Source of the DNA: Akkermansiaceae bacterium
GTDB taxonomy: Bacteria > Verrucomicrobiota > Verrucomicrobiia > Verrucomicrobiales > Akkermansiaceae
DNA length: 64,000 nucleotides
Direction of reading: 5' to 3'
NCBI GenBank assembly: GCA_028822935.1
Contig: JAPKCM010000016.1
Coordinates: forward strand, 1 to 64,000
Below the pieces are notes generated by a model. That model ran no database searches. It had not been told where the DNA came from and worked only from the letters and a program-made list of their open reading frames with translations. The translations under genes and the position numbers were made by a program. This document shows, in pieces, positions 9,886-18,991 of this stretch. Position 1 is the first letter of the stretch. Each line of letters starts with the position of its first letter.

Positions 9886-10952
9886 CCTTCGATCACGTTT
9901 GCGATTTGCGAAGCAGCATCGAGCACGGCAAGCCCTTCCATCGCCTCTTTCATCTTAGAAATAATTTCGTCATTCAAGCTTTCGAGCATCCCCATAATCT
10001 CAGCAGCAGCAAGCTCGCTTTGCTGCTTCAGCACCGCCGCACCCGCCTCTTCATAGACAAGCGCATTGGCCGTTTGGTGATCATCAGCAGCATGTGGAAA
10101 AGGCACCAGGAGAGCCGGAAGACTAGCCCTGGTCAGCTCGGTGAGCGAAGAAGCACCCGAACGCGCCACACAAAAATCAGAAGCGGCATAAGCGGCCGCC
10201 ATTTGGTCACAAAATGCCAAAACCTTGTATCCCGCTCGGTCCCCCACTTGATTATTCAGGCGATCAAAATCACCCTGCCCCGCAAGATGCAGAACCTGCC
10301 AATCGCTGTTCACCGAGCCTTCCGCAACGAGCTCATTCAACTTAGAGGCTCCCTGGCTTCCCCCCATCACCAAAAGAGTACGCTTCGCTGAATCGAGCCC
10401 AAACACCGCACACCCTTCCTCTCTTGAAGGAAGATTCTCCAGCTCATCCCGAACCGGAGTTCCCGTCACCACCACTTCCGCCTTCGGAAAATAGGAGGAC
10501 GCCTCCTTGAGTCCCAAAAGAACCTTGGTGCATCGACGAGCCGTAAGGCGATTCGAGCGGCCCGGAATGGCGTTGGAGTCGTGGACATAGGTCCGCAGTC
10601 CCTTCTTTGCCCCGGAAAACACCGGAGGAAACGAGGTGAAGCCCCCCATGCCCAAAACCACGTCCGCCTTTTCGCGCTCCACGATCCGCCCACAGCGCTT
10701 GATCGTCTTCCAGAGACGCAGCAAAAAAGGGACCATTTTTGGCGAGAGCGTCGGAGGCTTGGCAATCGCCTTCACTGTCTCAAAGCGAAGTTCGGTGTAT
10801 TTTTCTGAAGCTCGGGCGTCGACCTTCTTTTCGGAGATCAGGAGGAGAACCTCGTGGCCCCGGGATTTAAGTTCCTGGGCCACGGCGATCCCAGGAAAGA
10901 GATGGCCGCCGGTTCCTCCACAGGCGATAATAACATTCAATGATTTGGACAC
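9882..10952 (-). CDS. murG: UDP-N-acetylglucosamine--N-acetylmuramyl-(pentapeptide) pyrophosphoryl-undecaprenol GlcNAc transferase
   Basis: IIACGGTGGHLFPGIAVAQEL, VLGMGGFTSFPP, VMGGSQGASKLNE, DFCVARSGASSLTEL; overlaps murC-murB by ATGA. Confidence 0.95.
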   Translation of the reverse strand: MSKSLNVIIACGGTGGHLFPGIAVAQELKSRGHEVLLLISEKKVDARASEKYTELRFETVKAIAKPPTLSPKMVPFLLRLWKTIKRCGRIVEREKADVVLGMGGFTSFPPVFSGAKKGLRTYVHDSNAIPGRSNRLTARRCTKVLLGLKEASSYFPKAEVVVTGTPVRDELENLPSREEGCAVFGLDSAKRTLLVMGGSQGASKLNELVAEGSVNSDWQVLHLAGQGDFDRLNNQVGDRAGYKVLAFCDQMAAAYAASDFCVARSGASSLTELTRASLPALLVPFPHAADDHQTANALVYEEAGAAVLKQQSELAAAEIMGMLESLNDEIISKMKEAMEGLAVLDAASQIANVIEG

Positions 10953-11242
10953 AGCGGTATTTTAGGGTAGCTCTCTTGGAAGAAAGTGATCCCTCCCTCA
11001 CGAAAGATTCATTTTTCCACCTTCCTAAGGATTTTAGCAAGTGTTTGCATCCTGAACCTTTGCTAAATTTCCACCTCAAAGTCCTCACAGACCACGAAAT
11101 CCCTTGCCATTCCGGTCTTTTCTCCGTAACACGCGCCCCCCTTCTCTCAGCCGCTTTACAAACAACGAAGAACCAGGAAGGACCACAGCGGCAGTTTCTC
11201 AACCACAGCGCCTACGTGCTTTAACGTAGGACCAAATACAAA

Positions 11243-11926
11243 ATGATTAACGAACTCGTTAAAGAAATGGTCGAGGCTGGTGTCCACTACGGTCACCAGA
11301 CCAAGAAATGGAATCCCAAGATGAAGCCTTACCTGATGAAGAATAAGGGCGGCATCTACATCATCGACCTCGAAAAGACGGTCCAGTGCCTCGATAAGGC
11401 CACTGACTTCCTCTCCGGACTCTCCTCCAGGGGCAAAAAAATCCTCTTTGTAGGATGCAAGCGCCAAGCCCAGGACGCCGTCCGTGAAGCTGCTGAAGCT
11501 ACCGGTCAACTCTACGTCAACCACCGCTGGCTCGGTGGCACCATGACCAATCTCGCAACCATCCGCAAGTCGGTCGCTCGCATGAAGTATCTCGAGGACA
11601 TCGAGCGTGCTCCTGAATACAAGCTCATGTCCAAAAAGGAACTCTCCGCGCTGAACCGCGAGAAGGAGAAGCTCCGCCGCAACCTCCACGGAGTGCGGAA
11701 CATGGAAGACAAACCAGACGCCCTCGTCGTCGTCGACGTTGCCAAGGAATCCATCGCCGTTGCCGAAGCAAAACGCCTCGACATCCCCGTCGTCGGAATC
11801 GTTGATACCAACGGAGATCCTAGCAAAATCAAGTTCCCCATCCCTGGAAACGACGACGCCATGCGCTCGATCCGTATCCTTCTCCAGCACCTTGTCGATG
11901 GCATCGTTGGCGGAGCTAAGAAGTAG
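11243..11926 (+). CDS. rpsB: 30S ribosomal protein S2
   Basis: LVKEMVEAGVHYGHQTKKWNPKMKPYL, NHRWLGGTMTNLATI, VVGIVDTNGDPSKIKFPIPGNDDAMRSI. Confidence 0.97.
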   Translation: MINELVKEMVEAGVHYGHQTKKWNPKMKPYLMKNKGGIYIIDLEKTVQCLDKATDFLSGLSSRGKKILFVGCKRQAQDAVREAAEATGQLYVNHRWLGGTMTNLATIRKSVARMKYLEDIERAPEYKLMSKKELSALNREKEKLRRNLHGVRNMEDKPDALVVVDVAKESIAVAEAKRLDIPVVGIVDTNGDPSKIKFPIPGNDDAMRSIRILLQHLVDGIVGGAKK

Positions 11927-11952
11927 AACAAAACGCTCAACTCAAACGACTT

Positions 11953-12819
11953 ATGATTACCGCATCACTCGTTAAAGAACTCCGTCAATCCACCGGCGTG
12001 GGAATGATGGAGTGCAAGAACGCCCTCAAGGAAACCGAAGGTGATATCGAAGCAGCCGTAAAACTCCTCCGTGAGCGAGGAAAAGCCAAGGCTGTTAAGA
12101 AGGCTGATCGTGAAGCAAAGGAAGGTGTCGTCGCCGCTCAACTCGATGAAACCGGCAAGACCGGCACTCTCATCGAGCTCAACTGCGAAACCGACTTCGT
12201 CGCTAAAAACGACAACTTCCAGGCCTTCGTCGCTGATATCCTCAACGCCATCTCCACTGCTGGCGCTGATAGCTCTGCCGCTGCACTCGCCCTTCCAAAA
12301 GGCGACGAAACGCTCGACGAGTTCATCAAAACCAAGGTTCTTGAAATGGGGGAAAACCTCCAACTTCGTCGCGTGACCCGTTTTGAGGTTGCCGGTGAAG
12401 GTGCCGTCGCTTCCTACATCCACCTCGGTGGTAAAGTGGGCGTCCTCATCGAAGTCGGCGCTGAAAAGGCCGAGTCGACTCAGACCGACAGCTTCCGCAA
12501 CCTCGTGAAAGACCTGACTCTTCACATCGCTGCTTCCGCACCTGCCGGACTCAGCCGTGATGACATCACTGCCGACCTCATTGAGTCCGAGAAGGACATC
12601 TACCGCAAGCAGATGGAAGGTCAGAACAAGCCAGCCGACATCATCGAGAGAATCATCGAAGGCAAGATTGGCAAGTTCTACTCCGAACGCTGCCTCCTTG
12701 AGCAAGGCTTCATCAAGGACCCTGATACCACCATCAAGGCGCTCCTCGAAACCAACTCTAAGGAACTCGGCGACACTCTGACGATCCGTCAGTTCGTCCG
12801 TTACGGACTCGGCGAGTAA
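11953..12819 (+). CDS. tsf: translation elongation factor Ts
   Basis: ITASLVKELRQSTGVGMMECKNALKETEGDIEAAVKLLRERG, IELNCETDFVAKND; downstream of rpsB. Confidence 0.97.
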   Translation: MITASLVKELRQSTGVGMMECKNALKETEGDIEAAVKLLRERGKAKAVKKADREAKEGVVAAQLDETGKTGTLIELNCETDFVAKNDNFQAFVADILNAISTAGADSSAAALALPKGDETLDEFIKTKVLEMGENLQLRRVTRFEVAGEGAVASYIHLGGKVGVLIEVGAEKAESTQTDSFRNLVKDLTLHIAASAPAGLSRDDITADLIESEKDIYRKQMEGQNKPADIIERIIEGKIGKFYSERCLLEQGFIKDPDTTIKALLETNSKELGDTLTIRQFVRYGLGE

Positions 12820-12839
12820 ACCTCACGGTAACAATCTTC

Positions 12840-12876
12840 AAACGGCCACTCTGGAAACAGGGTGGCCGTTTTTTCT
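12840..12876 (+). terminator. Rho-independent terminator of rpsB-tsf
   Basis: AAACGGCCAC...GTGGCCGTTTTTTC hairpin plus T-tract after the tsf stop. Confidence 0.93.
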
Positions 12877-12920
12877 TCGACAGAAGACCCAAGCGATCAA
12901 TCTTGTGGACGACGCTGATG

Positions 12921-13368
12921 CAAACCTGCTCATTATTGTGCCCAATCCTTAAATATGAGAAACCATTTAGAATCCATTTCCTAGCGTTCAGTATCCTCAC
13001 TGTTACTTTCAGTATTGCTTCCGAAGGCCCCACCGTGAGTGGGAAGGAAAATATTGATGCGGCGCTCCGATATACGAAAAAAACATCAACGAACTCCCTA
13101 AAAAAATTTAACGGAGGAAGATTTTTGGGAACTTGCTGGTCTCGCTGGCGAAGGATTTTTCAACTATGAGCCACCTTTCACAGCAGAACAGACCCAGAGT
13201 ATTGAAGAAATAAAAACGTGTTACCGGGAGAATATCATAACTTTGGATGGCCATGCCCGCGCTGTTAGCAATAAAATCCGCGAGCAGCAGAGAAATCTTC
13301 CTCAAATCGCGACTGGCCAGAGCAAGCGAGTGAACGCTCTTAATTTCCCCTCAGCCCCATCCGAATAA
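12921..13368 (+). pseudogene. frame-disrupted small (secreted?) protein gene
   Basis: Three consecutive + reading frames join at two A7 tracts (13077-13083 and 13100-13106); adding one A to each gives ...LAFSILTVTFSIASEGPTVSGKENIDAALRYTKKNINELPKKNLTEEDFWELAGLAGEGFFNYEPPFTAEQTQSIEEIKTCYRENIITLDGHARAVSNKIREQQRNLPQIATGQSKRVNALNFPSAPSE*. Start uncertain. Confidence 0.55.
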
Positions 13369-13924
13369 TATCGCCACTGTCGGCCGCGGGATTCTCCTTG
13401 AGGACCTTGTCGACAGACTTGCGCGCGTCCGCCTGCTTAAAGCCGAGGGCCATAAGGCCCATCTCGGCATCTCTGGCGGCATCGCTCCGGTCCGGATTCT
13501 GCTCCCAAGTCTGCGCTACCCCGACCTTGTCCTTTAATTCCAGGATCACCCGCTCGGCCGTCTTCTTACCAATCCCCTTCACTTTGGACATCGCCGTGGC
13601 GTCACCACTCACCACCACCTGCTTAAAATGCTCCACCGGCATCCCGCTCAGCACTGCCATCGCGATGGCAGGACCGATCCCACTCACCCGATCAATCAGC
13701 AAAAGGAAAACATCCCGCTCCTCATCACTGACAAATCCATATAATGTCAGCGAGTTTTCTCTGATATGCTGATAAGTTCGCAAGTCGATCAAAGAGCCTT
13801 CAACGGGATTTAATTTGTCATAAGATGACATGGGAATCAGCACTTGGTAACCGACACCACCGCATCCGACGACAACACGACCAGGCAATGCCTCCCAAAC
13901 TTCACCTTTTAGACGAGTAATCAT
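13340..13924 (-). CDS. ruvA: Holliday junction branch migration protein RuvA
   Basis: MITRLKGEVWEALPGRVVVGCGGVGYQV, LTLYGFVSDEERDVFLLLIDRVSGIGPAIAMAVLSG, VKGIGKKTAERVILELKDKV. Confidence 0.95.
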   Translation of the reverse strand: MITRLKGEVWEALPGRVVVGCGGVGYQVLIPMSSYDKLNPVEGSLIDLRTYQHIRENSLTLYGFVSDEERDVFLLLIDRVSGIGPAIAMAVLSGMPVEHFKQVVVSGDATAMSKVKGIGKKTAERVILELKDKVGVAQTWEQNPDRSDAARDAEMGLMALGFKQADARKSVDKVLKENPAADSGDIIRMGLRGN

Positions 13925-14104
13925 TCCAAGAAAATTAATAAGATCCGCTCCATCCCTCAAGACTCTTTACCTTTAAAGAAAGGGAAATTAGCCGGAGTCC
14001 TTTAGATTTCCTTAATTTAAATATTGCAAGATTTAAAAAAAATCGCTTTTCTGTGAGATTTTTCGGTCGCTTTTATTGCATTTTTCTGCTATTCTCACCT
14101 CGTT

Positions 14105-14410
14105 ATGGCAACTACAAAAAGAACGCGTTTCTCTCGTCGGCTTCCTGATCACGTCACGGATGAGATTGTCAACGTGCTCGGCGGAAATGATAAACTCTTT
14201 GGATTCAACGAGCTCTTCGAAGACGTCTATGAGCGCCTCAAGACCCGAAATGCTGTAAGCGGTGGGGAAGAAATGCTTCGACTTCGCGCTTACGAAAAGC
14301 TTCAAAATCTTGTGACTCGCGGACTCGTCGAAAAGGACGGTAAAGAGTATCGCGGCCTTGCGCGTATTGAGGAAGCTCACAGCGACAACATCGCAAAACA
14401 AGAGGCCTAA
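14105..14410 (+). CDS. small conserved hypothetical basic/helical protein
   Basis: 101 aa intact ORF MATTKRTRFSRRLPDHVTDEIVNVLGG...; followed by a strong terminator; no family recognised. Confidence 0.75.
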   Translation: MATTKRTRFSRRLPDHVTDEIVNVLGGNDKLFGFNELFEDVYERLKTRNAVSGGEEMLRLRAYEKLQNLVTRGLVEKDGKEYRGLARIEEAHSDNIAKQEA

Positions 14411-14469
14411 GCTCCTCGTTTGGCGAAAATCGCTCAAAAAAGAGTTGGTGATACCAACGATGAACTTTT

Positions 14470-14506
14470 AATTGCCTGCGTCACCCCGACGCAGGCAATT
14501 TTCTTT
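14470..14506 (+). terminator. Rho-independent terminator
   Basis: AATTGCCTGCGTC-accc-GACGCAGGCAATT followed by TTCTTT. Confidence 0.9.
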
Positions 14507-14565
14507 ACAGAGCTGGGCGTTCTGGCAAATTTTTTCCCTGTCCCGGATTATCAATCCTCTTTCTC

Positions 14566-14937
14566 ATGCTTTCCGATTATCTCCCCGTCATCTTCCAGGC
14601 CTTCGTCGCGATTGGCTTTGCCGCTATCGCTCTCGGACTCAGTGTTCTCCTTGGAAAAAAGGGACGTGATTCGAAAATGAAGAACACCCCCTACGAGTGT
14701 GGCATGCTTCCGATCGGGGACGGCGCCCCCCGCTTCAGCGTGAAATTCTACGTCATTGCGATGCTTTTCGTCATTTTCGATATCGAAGTCGTCTTCTCCT
14801 ACCCTTGGGCACTCGCCTTCAAGGACTCAATTAAAGAGAGCTCGATGATTCTCTGGAGCTTCGCTAGCTTTGCTGGGATTCTTGCAGTCGCTTACGTCTA
14901 CGCTCTCAAAAAGGGCGCGTTCGACTGGAAGTCCTAA
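14566..14937 (+). CDS. nuoA: NADH-quinone oxidoreductase subunit A
   Basis: NTPYECGMLPIGDGAPRFSVKFYVIAMLFVIFDIEVVFSYPWA is the diagnostic NuoA core. Confidence 0.95.
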   Translation: MLSDYLPVIFQAFVAIGFAAIALGLSVLLGKKGRDSKMKNTPYECGMLPIGDGAPRFSVKFYVIAMLFVIFDIEVVFSYPWALAFKDSIKESSMILWSFASFAGILAVAYVYALKKGAFDWKS

Positions 14938-14949
14938 TTGAATTCACAA

Positions 14950-15267
14950 ATGATCGACCACCTTCTTTTCTACAAGTTAAAGCCTAAGGTCGATGAGGCA
15001 AAGCTAGAGGACATGATCCGGATGTCCCGGAGTCTTCTGCTCAAGGTTCCTGTCGTGCTGAGCGTGCGCTCCGGTCGCACCATCGATCCAAACTCAGACT
15101 GGCCATTCTACATCCTCCTGGAGTTTGAGTCCCTCGACAAAAAACGCATTTTCGAAGAAGACCCGAATTACCTCAAATTCTTGAAAGTGATCATTGATCC
15201 CAACACGGACAGAAGGCACTCCGCTGACTACGAAACGGATCCCTCCAAGGATCTCAAGTATTCCTAG
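14950..15267 (+). CDS. Dabb (stress-responsive A/B barrel) family protein
   Basis: IDHLLFYKLKPKVDEAKLEDMIRMSRSLLLKVPVVLSVRSGRTI..WPFYILLEFESLDKKRIFEEDPNYLKFL. Confidence 0.75.
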   Translation: MIDHLLFYKLKPKVDEAKLEDMIRMSRSLLLKVPVVLSVRSGRTIDPNSDWPFYILLEFESLDKKRIFEEDPNYLKFLKVIIDPNTDRRHSADYETDPSKDLKYS

Positions 15268-17597
15268 TCAGTCTCCTCGTCTCGCAGGCGCTTCCGCGCT
15301 CTTTCAGCCATCCTCTGGAGTTCTTGCGTTGAGCCCTTACTCGCAGGACCAAATCTCACCTCTTGATAGACAGGGATCAATTCGGGCGCTTTTTCACGGA
15401 GCCATTCGCTCAGAGGAATCGAAGCGGGCCGCAGACCGACCCGCTTTGCTAACCAGCGCTCAAAATCCGCCAAGGGATTATCAATCCGTGCCCGCACCGC
15501 CCAGCTCCCAAGCAGCTCTTCCCCTCTCTCCCCCCGTGTCGTCCACAATCTGAGCACGACTCGCACCAAAATAAGGAAGAGACCTCCAAATAGGATCAAT
15601 TTCACCAAGAAGGAAACGATCGCGCCTGAAAACCAGACGATCAGATCGGCGAGCGAGATTTGCCACCAATCCGAAAGCTTCTGGCTCCAACTACTCTCGA
15701 CCCCAGTGAAGTCCAGCCAGGTCGAGGGGGTCATATCGACCTCGACCCACTCTCCTCCCCGACAACGCCAGATGGGCCTCTTCCCTCGATTGATCCACTC
15801 ACTCCCAAAAACCATTCTCGTCAGCACTTCCGCACGCCCTCTTTTTAAATAGCCCAGATGCCCAAGTTCTCCGGGAGAATCAGTAACCCCGTCCTCACGA
15901 TACGCAACCTCCCAAGCTTCCACGTAAGCGCTCTCCAGCCATACAGGTTGATCCCCCGGCCGCGCTTCATTGACCCATTCGCCACCCAGATAGGCTTGCG
16001 CCCAAGCATGAGCATGCTTCCCCCGGAGAATCCATTCGCCCTTCTCCTTTCCTTCTTCATCCACGACGTAGCCCACCGCATAGCGCGTGGGAATCCCCGC
16101 TCTGCGGAGTAGCATAGCAGCGGTCGAAGCAAAATACTCACAGTGCCCCGAATCCATTTCCTCCAGAAAGTGAGTCACCGGAGGGACATCCTCATCGGGT
16201 TTCGGTTTCAGCGAATATGAAAAATTCTTCAGCAAATAAGCCCGAAGCATGCTGCGTAAAATCTCCTGCTCTCCCCGATCATTCCTCCTGCTCGACCAGT
16301 CCGGTTTCCTCCTAATATCACCATCGCGATCACGAGACCATTCCGGGAGATCTTCGACTCCCAACCCTTTCCAAAACCGATCCAGCCCTGGAATTTCCTT
16401 CACCGGAAGTTCAAGATCTCGAATCGAAGGATCAAGATCCGCCGAAGCGAGCCGGTTCTGAGCGCCCGAAACCATTTCGATTTCAATCGCTCCATTATCG
16501 GGATCGCTGAGCCGGGTCGTTCCCTGAGAGTTCGCGTTCATTCCCTCTGCCGCGATCTCTTCATAGCGGAGAACGTTGTGAGGAATGGGAATGAGGCTTT
16601 CATCCGAGACCAAACCACGGACCCGGCTCCGGTGCACCTCAGCCGCCTCTTTCCCCTCGGTGGCATAGAAAAAGGTATCCCCTTCAAAAAGAAGAGACTC
16701 AAAATCACCACCGACATCACGGTCCGAATCGATCTTCTCCTTCCAGCGTACTAAGCGCCGACGTGCCTTCCACTGCGTTCCCCTCGGCTCGTTGTAAACC
16801 GCGAGCCTAAGACGCTGCGGCCTCTTCCCTTTATCCTGATAATAGCGCCAATCGATCTTCGGGCTCAGTTGGATTTCGGCGATCTTTCCCAACGCCGTGC
16901 TCACTTCACGGCCCGATTCGATGTCCTCCTTTTGGTGCAATCGAGTCGCCGCCAGCTTGTAAACCTCTAAAATAGCCCACGAAAGCCCCAAGGCCAGTAC
17001 TAGAGATGTCACATAGCTGATTCCCCAGGCAATCGGGCGCGAGCGCGTCTCACGCATGAAATAGAGGCCAACTCCAAAGAGAACGACCACTCCCGAGCCA
17101 TACCAAAGAAAACTGCGCAGCCCCAAACCCGCCGAAATAAGAATAATTCCCAGATAAGGGAACCCGATCTGAGCGGGGCTAATCAGCACCGGCCGGCCGG
17201 CCTTTCGATCGAGGTTAATCTTACGACGCGCAAAGTAGGAAAACGAAGTCAGTGGCACCCCTCGATCAGCCGAATACTGCTGGGCCAGCCCCAAAGGCAT
17301 AAAAATAAACGGCAACCACGACAGAAGCGTCAGCGACGCCTCAGCACTCCGTTCTTCGTCAGACGAGAAAAAGCGCACCGCAGCGATAATCAAAACCACA
17401 ATACAGAGCTGCCACGCGCGCACGAAGCCCTTTTCGCCAAAGTGCCAACGCAAGGACGTCCAATGCCGGGCCTCGAACGCAACTGCCCCGAGTAGGCCAA
17501 TAAAAGGATAATCCCCCATCGCTCCCCAGAAAAGGAACCCCAGTCCGAGCAGAAGCCGGGGCGGAGCTTTGAGCATGACTTCTTCCTCCCTCATGAG
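15264..17597 (-). CDS. transglutaminase-like membrane protein (DUF3488/TgpA type)
   Basis: N-terminal multi-TM region, then DSGHCEYFASTAAMLLRRAGIPTRYAVGYV and GKHAHAWAQAYLGGEWV; adjacent to DUF58 and MoxR genes. Confidence 0.87.
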   Translation of the reverse strand, partial: LMREEEVMLKAPPRLLLGLGFLFWGAMGDYPFIGLLGAVAFEARHWTSLRWHFGEKGFVRAWQLCIVVLIIAAVRFFSSDEERSAEASLTLLSWLPFIFMPLGLAQQYSADRGVPLTSFSYFARRKINLDRKAGRPVLISPAQIGFPYLGIILISAGLGLRSFLWYGSGVVVLFGVGLYFMRETRSRPIAWGISYVTSLVLALGLSWAILEVYKLAATRLHQKEDIESGREVSTALGKIAEIQLSPKIDWRYYQDKGKRPQRLRLAVYNEPRGTQWKARRRLVRWKEKIDSDRDVGGDFESLLFEGDTFFYATEGKEAAEVHRSRVRGLVSDESLIPIPHNVLRYEEIAAEGMNANSQGTTRLSDPDNGAIEIEMVSGAQNRLASADLDPSIRDLELPVKEIPGLDRFWKGLGVEDLPEWSRDRDGDIRRKPDWSSRRNDRGEQEILRSMLRAYLLKNFSYSLKPKPDEDVPPVTHFLEEMDSGHCEYFASTAAMLLRRAGIPTRYAVGYVVDEEGKEKGEWILRGKHAHAWAQAYLGGEWVNEARPGDQPVWLESAYVEAWEVAYREDGVTDSPGELGHLGYLKRGRAEVLTRMVFGSEWINRGKRPIWRCRGGEWVEVDMTPSTWLDFTGVESSWSQKLSDWWQISLADLIVWFSGAIVSFLVKLILFGGLFLILVRVVLRLWTTRGERGEELLGSWAVRARIDNPLADFERWLAKRVGLRPASIPLSEWLREKAPELIPVYQEVRFGPASKGSTQELQRMAERARKRLRDEETD

Positions 17598-18952
17598 TTC
17601 GTTAGTAGATCGAGTTGCACTTGGTCCCACCGCAGCCAATGAACTCCTTCAAGATCTGCCGGAGCTTCACCCACCCCGACGACATAAAGGCGAATCTCAA
17701 GTCCGCTGCGCCGCAGTTGACTCACAAATTCCCTGCGCTCCTCGCTCCAGCCAGAAAGGACCACCACGCAGGCCGTCATTTCCGCAGCATAGCGTAGGAC
17801 GAGCTTGCGAAGAGAGTCATAACCAGCTTCCTCATCGCTTCCCTCCACCCGGGCGAGAACCTCCATCAAGCCCTCGGCCCGCGCCACCCCTCGACCCGCC
17901 GTAAAAACAAGCGGTGAATCACGAACAAACATCAGATCCAGCAGGCAACGACGTCGATCCATCGTGGAAACAAAACTCGCCGCGACCGAAACCGCCTCTT
18001 CAAAGAGCTCGGGACCACTTTCTTTCAGCGAGGTGTCGAGCACCAAGCCATAGCGGGGAAAGCGCGCCTCCTCGAATTCCCTCACGATGGGCTCCCCGGT
18101 CCGCGCCCAGGCCTTCCAATCGATTCGTCGGAGAGAATCTCCCGGATGATACTCACGTAATCCCAGAAACTCACCACCTTCTCCCCTTACCTCCGACGCC
18201 GTCTCCCCTCCGACTTTTAACTCCGATATCCCTTCGAGTTTCAACTCTGGAAGTCGATAGCGACGCGGAATCACGAGGATCTCATCGGCCTCTCCCTTGG
18301 TGCGACGAATGCGTTGAAACAGTCCAAAAGGATCAGGGAGAACCACCCGGAGATCATCAAGCACGACTACGCCTCTCCGATTCGGCATGAGCGCCAGCCG
18401 TGTGCTCACCGACTCCCCCGAACGCAACTCCAGCACTTCCGACCGGCTCAGTGATTTCCATTTTCCACCGCGATCCGTGAGCCATTTCCAGCGATAGAAA
18501 GCAAAGAATCGGTCAAAAGGATTGCGCTTTTCCTCGCCCGGTTCCTTTAGATGGATGAACTCCCATTCCGTTGGTCGCGGGTCGTCACCGGAATCTTTGA
18601 GATAAAAACCCCGCAAGGCGGATCGCCCCATGTTGGTGGCCGTGACCAGATAGCGAATCTCTTCCCCCACCGCACCAGTCGCGGGCACCTCGCGGGAAAT
18701 GGCGATCTTACCTCGCCGTATGAAAGCCCAGATAAAGCCCACCGAAAGAAGACCGAATAATAGCGCCGACAAGAGGAACACCACGCTTTGATCCAGGTTC
18801 GCCCCCATCAGGACACTCAAAACCAGCAAGCCCATGAGAAACCATGCAAGAGGGGTAATCCGCCGCTTGATGAAAAAGCCCACCGCACTTCCCTGCCGAT
18901 AAATCTTACACAACCACCAGTAGAAAGTCGTGTTTGCCCAGGTCTTCTCCAT
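17591..18952 (-). CDS. DUF58 domain-containing protein
   Basis: Two N-terminal TMs; GEFLGLREYHPGDSLRRIDWKAWARTGEPIVREFEEAR is the DUF58 core. Confidence 0.92.
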   Translation of the reverse strand: MEKTWANTTFYWWLCKIYRQGSAVGFFIKRRITPLAWFLMGLLVLSVLMGANLDQSVVFLLSALLFGLLSVGFIWAFIRRGKIAISREVPATGAVGEEIRYLVTATNMGRSALRGFYLKDSGDDPRPTEWEFIHLKEPGEEKRNPFDRFFAFYRWKWLTDRGGKWKSLSRSEVLELRSGESVSTRLALMPNRRGVVVLDDLRVVLPDPFGLFQRIRRTKGEADEILVIPRRYRLPELKLEGISELKVGGETASEVRGEGGEFLGLREYHPGDSLRRIDWKAWARTGEPIVREFEEARFPRYGLVLDTSLKESGPELFEEAVSVAASFVSTMDRRRCLLDLMFVRDSPLVFTAGRGVARAEGLMEVLARVEGSDEEAGYDSLRKLVLRYAAEMTACVVVLSGWSEERREFVSQLRRSGLEIRLYVVGVGEAPADLEGVHWLRWDQVQLDLLTNS

Positions 18953-18991
18953 CGTTTTTTAAGAAACCACAGCCCTAGGGATGTCGCAAGT

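Noticed and set aside
13077-13106. Classical ribosomal -1 slippery heptamer (A AAA AAG/C) as the explanation for the broken gene
   Set aside because: The first A7 is phased as AAA AAA A in the incoming frame rather than A AAA AAA; no stimulatory stem-loop evident. Left open as transcriptional slippage, phase variation or sequencing error.
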